This document shows, in pieces, positions 35,601-44,046 of a stretch of DNA of 64,000 nt. This DNA comes from Bacteriovoracaceae bacterium UBA6153 (GTDB taxonomy: Bacteria > Bdellovibrionota > Bacteriovoracia > Bacteriovoracales > Bacteriovoracaceae): positions 1 to 64,000 of the forward strand of contig DIUR01000028.1 in NCBI GenBank assembly GCA_002428265.1, given 5' to 3'. Numbering within the stretch: the stretch's first letter is position 1; each line of letters opens with the position of its first letter. The notes below the pieces were generated by a model. The model saw only the letters and a list, made by a program, of their open reading frames with translations. It was not told the DNA's origin and did not search any database. A program made the position numbers and the translations under genes.

Positions 35601-36139
35601 CAGATATTCTAACGCCAACCGAGCTGGCGCAAGGCTATCGTTCAACTATCACTTCAACATTTTCTGGTGGAACTGTTTCAACACAGTTAATGAGTCCATT
35701 TCAAAAACTTCATGCAAGTAATTTAAGAGTGGCAAACGGTACAATTAATAATCAATGTTCTCTTTCTAACGATGAGGCTGACACCTGGGAAAGCTACACA
35801 TCAGGAGAAAGTGAGAATGCGATGCCGTTTGGTAACACTAGCCCATTTTACACATTTAATTGTCTTGATGGTGCCAGAGATATCAAAGCACGAGTCAGGT
35901 TAGTCGTCAGAGAATGGAATAAAACATTTAAAGTTAATTCTTTTATAGATGTTGATCTTCCAGGAGCTGCTCCGTACGCTGAAGATTTAATGAATAATGC
36001 TGCGCCTGTCTTTGGTAAGAGTAATAATGATTACAATGATTGGGATGATGCATATGGAGGGCCTGGTACGGCTGCCAATTATGGAACATGTGGTGCTTCC
36101 ATGACTGCTCCATACCTTTACCCGGAAGATGCTCTTTAA
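32654..36139 (+). CDS. Large Ig-like (putative Ig/He_PIG) lipoprotein
   Basis: A 1161-residue lipoprotein (signal peptide with cysteine in MTGCMPD). At least three segments fit the putative-Ig pattern in which a sentence like PLPTGLTFDPKTGLISGTPS closes the domain (about residues 115-140, 395-430 and 750-800). The last 300 residues are cysteine-rich and contain no recognised domain. It is probably surface-exposed. It faces rimO, with the two stop codons overlapping. No Shine-Dalgarno is seen before the ATG. Confidence 0.75.
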   Translation: MKTFNTKLIVSLFITLIMTGCMPDSMTKFKKDEPKKAANTDNVPVVDEEGNVVDTSEFINPTTFKYRYDLGTTQISEAFVSEGSNLALSPILDGSVGLSSMVSKTFLNCTISPALPGGLSIDKSATTEACKITGKPIAISTDPLNPGKPINYTITLSYIKKGGSVGTISTSLAIGVYSPVIDFSYTQNEKILFTVGVNSGTLNTATTSTNVDIPYLRTGFVTSESGTIGVIKFIDTINSKIGVAKLVPLRVTNLASLGLPATEYVGLLAPKFISAAGGKSAKVIRVSAATSTIYVEMLSSAMFNAGDALDNEKNFVSNSGTVVAELIENYSFARINNIISLDNNIQYFSDKYIVTIISRAYEVNKTFGVDHSRLLVQTRFPYTLVPENGARFTVAPQLPDGLVLNESTGEISGAFADVVDPTTYVVTATNRISNYSVNLNLSAIKKPNDLSYTTRQLMAVKNTTKFIEAEKIIRPMTPPLTVTIVGNILKKFDSGAAAGDNRYKLSVDTISGSFAAASSLDSGNFFYSEKSFVPATAIAPVASTPATTPIIVNYNLAIEVISTSGFTIGGYASTSQGSLARIVAIEGNTLFVQTIANSDPAVIVPFQERSGMAANIIGNQAVFADSTSTTSITQLESNIVDIKRGSTTGSPVFAPGKDITSSGDLAGYIYSISSTDPTIVSASNITRKPGSTATFKYNQNLFADESVELVPTNYSVIENVYSKPNIYVLEVGKYSEIQSNISSGNSISYSITPPLPTGLTFDPKTGLISGTPSIRTTMKDYLITATNLIGKSAFPIELEIRDYFRITDGSGASTSIMHKYGSFKNNRECKINATDIVEGDGDLDVRCILDIEEEELHNTRLKFLSSAGAGICEFVEVEPFSFWSFSPIRTPPSTVVNIRPTCVAAGVNGVPADAVLTAPRCAGNYEPLGGPNCDSGTYTLITYAGSDANSDGDCADPGEISAATPVTIQCNGRKINCLDGPVTDILTPTELAQGYRSTITSTFSGGTVSTQLMSPFQKLHASNLRVANGTINNQCSLSNDEADTWESYTSGESENAMPFGNTSPFYTFNCLDGARDIKARVRLVVREWNKTFKVNSFIDVDLPGAAPYAEDLMNNAAPVFGKSNNDYNDWDDAYGGPGTAANYGTCGASMTAPYLYPEDAL

Positions 36140-37518
36140 TTGATAGAAGTAACTCGACCTACTAAATCGTAATCTAATACTTCGGTGATCTCGACATGAA
36201 CGAGATCACCGATTTGGATTTTTCTACCGTTCAAATCATTAATGATCACTTTTCCATCGATATCGGGTGCCTGACCGAAGTGACGTCCTTCAATAAGAAG
36301 CTCTGTTTCTTCGTGCTCACCTTCAATTAAAACCGGAATAACCTTACCAAGAAACTCTCCGTTAAGCTCTCTTACGATCTCTCTTTGAGCTTCGTAAAGC
36401 CTGTCAAAGCGCTCTTCAATAACGTCTTGTGGGACTTTTGGGTGAAGTTTAAATGCCGGTGTTCCCTCTTCATCTGAGTATCTGAAGATACCAAGGTGGT
36501 TGAAACGTGCCGTCTTAATACCAGTTAATAGCTCTTCGAAATCTTCTTCTGTTTCCCCAGGGAAACCAACGATGATTGAAGTTCTAAGAACGATTCCTGG
36601 AATTCTTGTTCTGATGCGCTCAATTCTCTCGTGAATTTTCTCACCAGTAATTTTTCTATTCATACGCTTTAAAACGTTGCTTGAAAAATGCTGAACTGGC
36701 ATATCGAGATATTTACAGATTTTTTCTGACGTCGCCATCTTCTCGATAACTTCATCCGTAAGCTCATCCGGATAAAAATAAAACAATCTAATCCAGTCAA
36801 TTCCAGAAACTGTTTCAAGTCCTGATAAAAGATTAGCTAGTTTGTTGTTCTCATCAAGATCGACACCATAGTCAGATAAATCCTGAGAGATAAGGTTAAG
36901 CTCTCGTACCCCTGTAGATGCTAAATTCTTAGCTTCGTTTACAAGCGACTCAACCGATCTCGATCTCAGTTTTCCTCTAAGCTTCGGAATAATACAAAAA
37001 GTACAATTACGATTACAGCCTTCAGATATTTTTAACCACGCCGTATAAAACGGCGATGTATTCATACGTGGGTCATATTCAGTGTGGATAAATTTTGGGA
37101 TTTCTACGAAAGATTTTTTTTCTAATTTTCCATCTTCCATTGCACGCAACAAAAGTGTGATCTTGTTGTATTCACCAGTACCGATAATTAAATCAGCTTC
37201 CGGAATTTCTGTTTCTAACTGCTGAGCGTATCTTTGTGCCATACACCCAGAAATAACCAACGCCTTACAACGCCCATTTTCTGGATCTTTAAAATCGGCC
37301 ATATCTAAAATGGTATCAACTGATTCTTTTTTTGATGCTTCAATGAATGAACATGTGTTTACAATAATAACTTCTGCGTTTTCTGGCGCATCGGCGATTG
37401 AATAGCCGTCAAGGCCCAAGTATCCTAACATAACTTGTGAATCTACCAGGTTTTTTGAACACCCTAGAGATGTAAAAAAAACTGTCTTGTCGTTAAATAG
37501 TTTTGTCGAAAGATCCAT
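36136..37518 (-). CDS. rimO: Ribosomal protein S12 methylthiotransferase RimO
   Basis: A 460-residue radical-SAM enzyme with an N-terminal MTTase domain (GCSKNLVDSQVM), the radical SAM cluster motif CNRNCTFC and a C-terminal TRAM domain. It methylthiolates an aspartate of ribosomal protein S12. The GCSKNLVDSE-type opening and TRAM tail favour RimO over MiaB. The length is normal. Confidence 0.95.
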   Translation of the reverse strand: MDLSTKLFNDKTVFFTSLGCSKNLVDSQVMLGYLGLDGYSIADAPENAEVIIVNTCSFIEASKKESVDTILDMADFKDPENGRCKALVISGCMAQRYAQQLETEIPEADLIIGTGEYNKITLLLRAMEDGKLEKKSFVEIPKFIHTEYDPRMNTSPFYTAWLKISEGCNRNCTFCIIPKLRGKLRSRSVESLVNEAKNLASTGVRELNLISQDLSDYGVDLDENNKLANLLSGLETVSGIDWIRLFYFYPDELTDEVIEKMATSEKICKYLDMPVQHFSSNVLKRMNRKITGEKIHERIERIRTRIPGIVLRTSIIVGFPGETEEDFEELLTGIKTARFNHLGIFRYSDEEGTPAFKLHPKVPQDVIEERFDRLYEAQREIVRELNGEFLGKVIPVLIEGEHEETELLIEGRHFGQAPDIDGKVIINDLNGRKIQIGDLVHVEITEVLDYDLVGRVTSIN

Positions 37519-37601
37519 GAGTGTACCTAAATTTTAATCATTTTTATAAGCTAGGACTAAATAGTACAAATTAGTTGAATAATCAAAGCTTAAAGGGCCC
37601 C

Positions 37602-39698
37602 ATGAAAAAAATACTGCTTGCATTACTCTTTCTCTCTGGATGCTCATCGAGACCCATTAACCCAATTCCTACACCAAGTTATGAACGTTTGAGTACTATT
37701 AAAGGCCAGATTCAGGCTGGGAATAAGAGTGTAGAGGCCAAAGGTGCATCAGAAGAGGTCGCCAAAACTTACCTCCTGGCCTTAAAAGCAGAATCTCAGG
37801 GTGACACAAAGTTGGCCTGCTCCCTTTTTAGTGACCTGGCCGATGCTAGGGACTTTGCCCTCAATCAAACAGCTTTAGTCCACACACTCGACAATTGTTC
37901 TTATTCAGAGCGCGAGCTTAAAAAGATCTGGAAAGCAACCAGCATCCCCAGCTATTTAAGAGAGGCCTACTTTGAGAGTTCATTGAAACTTGCTGAAAAA
38001 TACAAAATGGATGAATTTATTGCTGAGTTTTCTTACGAGCTCACCACCTTTAAACAAGTCCAGTCAGAAAAGGTAAAACTTTTAAATAATGCAATCGCCA
38101 TTGCTCAAAAGTTAAACCTACCAATAGAAGAAGCTAAGTATTTTTTAAAACTTACTGAAGTCTCCCCTCAATACTTAAAAGAAATTAACAAAGACAACAT
38201 CTACAAAGTCGCAAAAGATTTAGAGGCCAGCAGACACTTTGAAAAAGCGCGCGATCTCTATCTCGATATCATTAACAATGAAGAGCATTCTCTTGAAGAA
38301 AGAATCAAGGCCTACAACTCATACCGCATGTCTTTTAAGGTTGCCCGCGATCTAAAAACATTCATGGAAAAAACCGGTGAGATGGAATTGTTCTTAAGGC
38401 AGCTTCTAGATCAAGAGCCTGATGATAATAAGCTTCAGGAAGCCTGGGTGGAAGCTAAAATTAATTATGCTAGAGCTGTCTGGACTGAGCACATGAATCC
38501 TGAAGCAAGAGCGCTTCTTGAAGATATTCTAGAGAGAAAAATTGGCTCAAATAATCAGCTAGCGACAGTCTATTGGATTTACGGCTCTCTTCATATTGAG
38601 AGTAAAGAAAACAATGAAGCACTTCTAAAATTTGAAAAAGCTGCAACTTACAAAGTCACTACAGCAGACCAATTAGAAAATATCCAATGGGCCATTGTAT
38701 GGAATAAATTTCTTGTAAAAAGATATACAGATGTCGTCTCAGACGTTGATAAATTTATAAAAAAATCAAATAACCCTAATTTTGTTCATAAGCTTAATTT
38801 TTGGAAAGGCCGCTCACTTTTAAAAATGGGGAAACCGGAAGAAGCTCAGATTGTATTTGCAACAACTGCCGCAAACGACATGTTTGGCTATTACGGTCTG
38901 ATTTCAGCAATGGAAAACAAGCTTCCACTTGAGCCTCTTCTTCCTAGTGTGATCAATACCGATCCCATTGGAAATGATGTCTTAGACTGGCTTATTGCTA
39001 TGGATGAACAAAAGTTTTCAGTCAAAGTTTTAAGAGAAATCAATTCTCAATTTAAAACGATTGCTGAAAGAGAAAGGGCGATGTCCTTATATGCGATGGC
39101 TGGATGGTATCAAGGCGGGATGGCACAAATTTATAATTTCCCAATGAGCAGAAGAGATGAATTAACCAAAAAGCACGTTTCAGTCGTATTCCCTACCCCT
39201 TACTCAAGCACATTTTCTAAATATGCTACAAAATATAAAATTCCAGAAGCGCTGACTTATGCGATCACGAGGCAAGAATCCGCTTTTAATACAAATGTTC
39301 GCTCTTGGGCTGATGCTTTTGGATTGATGCAAATGATCCCTGAAAAAGCAGGAGAGCTTTCAAAGAAGTATAAAATTCCTTATAAAAATTTTAATGATCT
39401 TTACAATCCTGAACCGAACGTTGAAATGGGTTCTGCTCTCTTGGCAGAACTGAGAGCTTTCTTTAAAGGAAAATTTGCTCAAAATGTTGCTGCCTACAAC
39501 GCCAGTACTGCTGCGATTGCAGTCTGGGAAAAAGAAAGATTTAATGGCGATTATTTAGAGTTTATAGAGATGATTCCCTATGAAGAAACCAGAAATTATA
39601 TCAAGCTTGTTTTCAGAAACTACATTACTTACAAGAGAATCTTAGAAGGAAAAGAAGTCATCATACCTGAAGACTTCTTTTCTGCTCCCTACAACTAG
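37602..39698 (+). CDS. Soluble-lytic-transglycosylase-type lipoprotein
   Basis: A 698-residue lipoprotein (lipobox in LFLSGCSS) with a long helical, TPR-like N-terminal part (residues 50-520) and a C-terminal SLT domain whose catalytic glutamate is in TRQESAF, followed by FGLMQMIPEKA and NVAAYNAS. It cleaves peptidoglycan glycan strands in the periplasm. In a predator it could act on its own wall or on prey wall. ATG 37602 is favoured over TTG 37575 by the lipobox spacing and AAAGGG upstream. Confidence 0.93.
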   Translation: MKKILLALLFLSGCSSRPINPIPTPSYERLSTIKGQIQAGNKSVEAKGASEEVAKTYLLALKAESQGDTKLACSLFSDLADARDFALNQTALVHTLDNCSYSERELKKIWKATSIPSYLREAYFESSLKLAEKYKMDEFIAEFSYELTTFKQVQSEKVKLLNNAIAIAQKLNLPIEEAKYFLKLTEVSPQYLKEINKDNIYKVAKDLEASRHFEKARDLYLDIINNEEHSLEERIKAYNSYRMSFKVARDLKTFMEKTGEMELFLRQLLDQEPDDNKLQEAWVEAKINYARAVWTEHMNPEARALLEDILERKIGSNNQLATVYWIYGSLHIESKENNEALLKFEKAATYKVTTADQLENIQWAIVWNKFLVKRYTDVVSDVDKFIKKSNNPNFVHKLNFWKGRSLLKMGKPEEAQIVFATTAANDMFGYYGLISAMENKLPLEPLLPSVINTDPIGNDVLDWLIAMDEQKFSVKVLREINSQFKTIAERERAMSLYAMAGWYQGGMAQIYNFPMSRRDELTKKHVSVVFPTPYSSTFSKYATKYKIPEALTYAITRQESAFNTNVRSWADAFGLMQMIPEKAGELSKKYKIPYKNFNDLYNPEPNVEMGSALLAELRAFFKGKFAQNVAAYNASTAAIAVWEKERFNGDYLEFIEMIPYEETRNYIKLVFRNYITYKRILEGKEVIIPEDFFSAPYN

Positions 39699-40303
39699 TT
39701 TACTTTTTTAGTGTTTGCCGGTGGAGTAAAATTAAATCTATCGGCACCAGGATTATGATTTGTCTTTAGGTCTACAAACTTCAACTTTGATTTTTTTCCA
39801 TCAGCAAAAGTTAACTCTATCAATTGCAGATCTTCAAACTTTTGGCCGTTTCCTTTAAAAGAAAGATCAGCTTCACTGATGCCTAATTCTTTTTCGGCCT
39901 TTGCTTTAAAAATAATTTTCGAAGGCTGACCATTTCTAACACTGTAATAGTCATTTGAGACAAGTCCATTTTTTAATGAATCAAAAAACTTTATATAAAT
40001 TGTTGAACCTTCTTTAGCAGAGGTTTCTGTGACTTCACCTTGCTCACCTTCAATAAAAGGAGCTCTGTAGTACCAGGCCTTCACACCATTACTCGCAAAA
40101 ATAACAGTGCTTGGAGTATTGGTTTCAAAACGAATCTGCCCCGGGTATTTGTACTCAATAGAGCCCTGCCCTTTTTTAGCCTTTCCCTTCAAGGTACTTA
40201 CATATTCCTGTTCAAACTTAGAAGAAAACGACTGTGGTAAAAATTCGGCCATAGCTGCTGACGATAAAAATATTGAAAAACTGAAAAATAAAATTTGCTT
40301 CAT
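39695..40303 (-). CDS. lolA: Outer-membrane lipoprotein carrier LolA
   Basis: A 202-residue periplasmic protein with a signal peptide (ending AAMA) and the LolA-type beta-barrel pattern, including GQIRFE, then ASNGVKAWYY and later FDSLKNGL. It carries lipoproteins from the LolCDE complex to the outer membrane, in line with the many lipoproteins of this window. Its end overlaps the convergent transglycosylase gene by 4 bases. Confidence 0.85.
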   Translation of the reverse strand: MKQILFFSFSIFLSSAAMAEFLPQSFSSKFEQEYVSTLKGKAKKGQGSIEYKYPGQIRFETNTPSTVIFASNGVKAWYYRAPFIEGEQGEVTETSAKEGSTIYIKFFDSLKNGLVSNDYYSVRNGQPSKIIFKAKAEKELGISEADLSFKGNGQKFEDLQLIELTFADGKKSKLKFVDLKTNHNPGADRFNFTPPANTKKVN

Positions 40304-40391
40304 TTTGGAATCTCCTTGATCTAATCCCTTCTAATCATGCAGGAAAATATCTAACTGGTCATGTAAAAATAGCACACTAACGCTCTAATCG

Positions 40392-40421
40392 TTGACGGGG
40401 GCCGGTTTTTTTCACTATAAA
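40392..40421 (+). promoter_or_regulatory. Strong promoter of the cysteine-rich protein gene
   Basis: TTGACG (40392-40397) is followed after 18 bases by TATAAA (40416-40421). A strong AGAGGAG precedes ATG 40454, so expression should be high. Confidence 0.7.
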
Positions 40422-40453
40422 GAGAGCGGAAATTCACATTAGAGGAGTACTTT

Positions 40454-41413
40454 ATGAAATCACTCATTTTATCAATCGCATTACTTGCTGGGCTTAACGT
40501 TTCAGCTTCTACAGTTGATAGCTACAATCTACCAATTACTGGTGTTCAAACTGAAGAAAACTTTACAATGAATGCTGTTCAGACAAAAACTGAATACAAA
40601 AATGAAACTGTTGCAAATACTTGCTACAGAACAGTTTTTGCAGGTTACCGTCAAGAATGTCGCCAAGAGCCTGTTGTTATTTGTTACCCGGGCGGACCTG
40701 CAGGACAAGTTTGTTCAACAAGATTTGAAACTCGTTGTTACCAAGTTCCTCAATACAGACAAGAAGCTTATACTTGTTACCAAACTATCTCGACTCCCTA
40801 CGAAGTCTTCTCTCACAATGTTCAAGCAAACGTTAATGTAAGAGTTGCTAAAGCTCCAAGCGATGTTCAGGCCCCTCACAATACTTGTAGTATTAACTTT
40901 ATCCTAAGTGGTGAAGCTTTCAGACCAAGTGCACATTGTTCTGAGTTCGTTATCCTTGCAGAGAGTTCAAACAATGAAACTCGTGAGCCATTTAAAGTAA
41001 CTCAAAATAGAGCTTTAAGCCTCACTCTTATTGATGCTCAAAAACTAGCTGCTCCAACAAAAGGTGGAATTGCTGATATGAGACTCGAAGGTCAAACCTT
41101 AACTTTTAGAACTGGTAACTTAAATAAGAACTCGAATTTCTCACTTAAGCTATATATCGAAAGACAAAAAATCTTTGGAAGTGACGAAACTGCTATCAAC
41201 CGTAACCTGGTTCCTTCTGAATATTCTTTCGAACAAATCAACGATGACTTTGGAATTGTAAAAATCAATCTTTCAAAGCTTGTTGGTGGAATCAATACAA
41301 AGAGAAAAAACTTCTTAAAAGTAACTCTTGATGTTGCTCTTGATAGAAGCAAAGTTATCAACGCAACTCTTCCAGTTTTAAGCGTAGACAACTCAATTAC
41401 TGTGAACAATTAA
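40454..41413 (+). CDS. Exported cysteine-rich protein, function unknown
   Basis: A 319-residue protein with a signal peptide ending near VSAS. Residues 55-120 are rich in Cys, Tyr and Gln with a repeating Cys-Tyr pattern (NTCYRTVFAGYRQEC, then ETRCYQVPQYRQEAYTCYQT). The rest is beta-rich and contains two more cysteines. A strong promoter and Shine-Dalgarno suggest an abundant envelope protein. I recognise no family; the Cys-Tyr region is the feature that most resembles a structural or binding module. Confidence 0.7.
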   Translation: MKSLILSIALLAGLNVSASTVDSYNLPITGVQTEENFTMNAVQTKTEYKNETVANTCYRTVFAGYRQECRQEPVVICYPGGPAGQVCSTRFETRCYQVPQYRQEAYTCYQTISTPYEVFSHNVQANVNVRVAKAPSDVQAPHNTCSINFILSGEAFRPSAHCSEFVILAESSNNETREPFKVTQNRALSLTLIDAQKLAAPTKGGIADMRLEGQTLTFRTGNLNKNSNFSLKLYIERQKIFGSDETAINRNLVPSEYSFEQINDDFGIVKINLSKLVGGINTKRKNFLKVTLDVALDRSKVINATLPVLSVDNSITVNN

Positions 41414-41425
41414 TTAGTCTTTTTA

Positions 41426-41456
41426 AAGTTTGGTAGGATCTATTCCTACCAAACTT
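41426..41456 (+). terminator. 13-bp hairpin after the cysteine-rich gene
   Basis: A perfect stem AAGTTTGGTAGGA / TCCTACCAAACTT with loop TCTAT lies 12 bases after the stop. There is no T run behind it, so it may stabilise the mRNA end or terminate only weakly. Confidence 0.55.
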
Positions 41457-41541
41457 CTCAGGTAAACTCTTAAAATTGCCAGTCTTCTCTCTCTTTAGTA
41501 TCCTAAATAAATTATTCTTTCTTTGTAATAAGGATTTCTTA

Positions 41542-42432
41542 ATGATGTCTTTTTCGACAGTCGGCAGCTTAGTTGTCATTTCATGCATCATTACAGCATT
41601 CTCTAGAATTGTACTAAAAAAAGGTCTTATGCATTCCAATGCTATTACTGGAATGGTTTATTCTTTATTCTTCGGATGGATTGCTCTAACTATCATGACT
41701 CTTATTGATTACAGCAATCAAAAGTTTTCTCTCAATGGGATCTTGTTTTTTTCGGCCATAGGTGTGATCGCTCCTCCTGTTGTGAGGTATCTAACTTATA
41801 TAGGCGTTGAAAAACTGGGGGCTTCGCGATCAGATCCCATCAGATCCCTTACACCTTTATTCGCAGTTGTATTTGCTTTCATTTTTTTTGATGAAAAATT
41901 CAGCCTCTCTTCATTATGGGCATGTATATTAATTGTGGCCGGAACTTTTTTTTTAAGTCGCGACAGTATAGGCAATTCAGAAAATAAAAAACTGTTTCTA
42001 TTTCAGGATTTATTTTACCCCTTTGTTGCTGCTGTTATTGCTGGCTTGATATCTAACTTAAGAAAAATTGGGATGAATTTAGAAATCACCTCACTTGCTG
42101 CTGCAACGACTGCCGCTACTTCGGCCGTCGTTATTTTTGGGTTATTCCTTCTTTATAAGAAAAATTATAAACGCATCATGATTAATAAAGAGTCCGTAAA
42201 ATATCTCGCGGCCACAGGTGTACTTGTGTGTTTGACTGATATTATTGATTTAATCACCCTGAAAAACTCTAAAGTTTCAATTGTTGCACCTTTATTGGCA
42301 ACTACTCCACTTTTTGTAATATTATTCTCATGGATGTTTTTAAAAAACATAGAGAAAATTACTAAAAATCTAGTCATAGGATCCCTATTTATTTTCACAG
42401 GTGTTCTTACAATTACCTTGAGCAGGTTATAA
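41542..42432 (+). CDS. EamA/DMT-superfamily permease
   Basis: A 296-residue protein with about ten transmembrane helices in two EamA halves (AFSRIVLKKGLMHSN opens the first). The family exports or imports small metabolites. ATG 41542 is chosen because AAGGA lies 7 bases upstream; the frame is open to 41476. The SelD-like gene starts 1 base after its stop, so the two should be made together, and the transported compound may be the substrate or product of that enzyme. Confidence 0.85.
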   Translation: MMSFSTVGSLVVISCIITAFSRIVLKKGLMHSNAITGMVYSLFFGWIALTIMTLIDYSNQKFSLNGILFFSAIGVIAPPVVRYLTYIGVEKLGASRSDPIRSLTPLFAVVFAFIFFDEKFSLSSLWACILIVAGTFFLSRDSIGNSENKKLFLFQDLFYPFVAAVIAGLISNLRKIGMNLEITSLAAATTAATSAVVIFGLFLLYKKNYKRIMINKESVKYLAATGVLVCLTDIIDLITLKNSKVSIVAPLLATTPLFVILFSWMFLKNIEKITKNLVIGSLFIFTGVLTITLSRL

Positions 42433-42433
42433 A

Positions 42434-43972
42434 ATGAAAACTCTTAGTAAAGACTACAATCATTTATCCGGATGGACTTTAGATGAAAAAACATTAGAGA
42501 CCTTCCAAGAAAGCTCTAAAGTTCAAACAGGTCTTCCATTAAGGGCCTGTGGGTGTGGAGTAAAAATAGACCTGGATCATATTGTCTATCCTACATTAAA
42601 CTCTTTAAACGAAATACATAACGACTCAATTACCAATGAAGTTATTAAAAGAAGAGATTGCTTCATCATTAGCAATCAAATCAAGAGCGTGACCAGAAAA
42701 GTTTTTACTTCTGACATGACCGACTTTCAAAAAGAAATTTCATCCTTATTTGAAAAAAGCAATCCTCAAGTCGTTGTAGAATTATTTTCATCTTCTTTTA
42801 ATATCTACAAGAATTTCGACCAACTTAAAGACCAGTTTCAAAGTAGACAAGAATATAAATTTAATATTCTTATGAAAATCAAAGAAGAAATGGAAAGAAG
42901 AAACTCTCCCTTTAATTTATCAGTCGCAAAAGGTCATAGCATACAAGGAGAAGTCGACTTTACAATGCTTGACTTCGTTGAGCTGGGAGAAAAAACTGTA
43001 AACAACACTCTTTTGAATAATGACACTATCATTACTGGTGACTCCATACTAGAGCCACATTCGCTCATTTCCATTTTCATCGCTTTGAATAACTCTCTCA
43101 ATGATCTATTGATATATGCAGGCAACAAAAACATCTGCATTTACCCTGTTTATGATGGCAATGATAAACAAATTGATTTATTCAAAAAAGGCTTCGACCA
43201 GTATCAGAAATTTTTATCAGATAGAGGTCTTGTTATTACAATTAAAGATCAAGGTCCTTTAAAAGTAGGTGCACATTTAATCGGAGCAACAGTCATTAGT
43301 GAGTCTTCCAATGAAGCCCCAGGTTTTGAAAAAATTTTACCGAAGCAAAAAATTATGCTGACTCACTTCCTTGGCGACCTTGCGTTACTAAGTATTCACA
43401 GGTCGCAATTTCTTGAAAACAACATTTCTGAAGATATTGCAAAGGAGCGAATTGAAGTTCTTCAAAAGCTTACTTCTCCTCATTTGCTACTCTCGCGCAT
43501 TATCTCTGAATTTTTACCTTTAAAAGGTGAAGAGTTTAATCAAGACAAGCACCTTACTTTTATCAGCGACATAAGCGGTCCAGGACTTTCTGTTCTTGAG
43601 GATGCCGCGATAGCGAGTGGAGCCGATTTAAAAATAAGTACTTTAAAGTTCAACAACGAGGAAATCCTTAACTTTCCAAGGAAGAATTATACCACCAGTA
43701 CTAATGGGCCATGGGTTATTATCGCCAATGAATCAGTGCTTGAAAAAATTCAGTCCAGACTCCATAAGGCCGGTTTCATGGAAGCTCACTATATAGGAGA
43801 AATTCTTAAAAAAAGCAGTAATCCGAAAATCTATATTAAGCGAGAGCTGGTCGAATATTATTCAAAGACAAATTTTCGCTTTGACCTATTTACTCCTCAA
43901 ATCACTGTGCAAAAAAAAGAAGGGAAAGAAATCATCAATTGCCCTTTATTTAAAAATACAGATGTCATTTAA
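42434..43972 (+). CDS. Divergent SelD-like (PurM-superfamily) ATP-dependent enzyme
   Basis: A 512-residue protein whose landmarks line up in order with selenophosphate synthetase. An N-terminal CGVK at 41-44 keeps the spacing of the catalytic Cys and Lys of SelD; ALNNSLNDLLIYAG (217-230) matches the NALSDxYAMGG helix; KQKIMLTHFLGDLALL (305-320) matches the LTKPLGTG segment; and SDISGPGLSVLED (378-390) matches TDVTGFGLxGH. An extra stretch at 60-170 makes it about 160 residues longer than SelD. It is coupled to the DMT permease. It is probably a phosphoryl-transfer enzyme on a sulfur, selenium or other substrate, which is inference. Confidence 0.7.
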   Translation: MKTLSKDYNHLSGWTLDEKTLETFQESSKVQTGLPLRACGCGVKIDLDHIVYPTLNSLNEIHNDSITNEVIKRRDCFIISNQIKSVTRKVFTSDMTDFQKEISSLFEKSNPQVVVELFSSSFNIYKNFDQLKDQFQSRQEYKFNILMKIKEEMERRNSPFNLSVAKGHSIQGEVDFTMLDFVELGEKTVNNTLLNNDTIITGDSILEPHSLISIFIALNNSLNDLLIYAGNKNICIYPVYDGNDKQIDLFKKGFDQYQKFLSDRGLVITIKDQGPLKVGAHLIGATVISESSNEAPGFEKILPKQKIMLTHFLGDLALLSIHRSQFLENNISEDIAKERIEVLQKLTSPHLLLSRIISEFLPLKGEEFNQDKHLTFISDISGPGLSVLEDAAIASGADLKISTLKFNNEEILNFPRKNYTTSTNGPWVIIANESVLEKIQSRLHKAGFMEAHYIGEILKKSSNPKIYIKRELVEYYSKTNFRFDLFTPQITVQKKEGKEIINCPLFKNTDVI

Positions 43973-44011
43973 GGACAATAACACACCAAGCGACTCAACT
44001 ACTTACATTCA

Positions 44012-44040
44012 TTGACTCTCATACTATCTCCTCATAAAAT
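44012..44040 (+). promoter_or_regulatory. Promoter of the GlcNAc salvage operon
   Basis: TTGACT (44012-44017) is followed after exactly 17 bases by TAAAAT (44035-44040). ATG 44047 lies 6 bases beyond and no Shine-Dalgarno is present, so the mRNA should be leaderless. Confidence 0.7.
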
Positions 44041-44046
44041 TTATTC

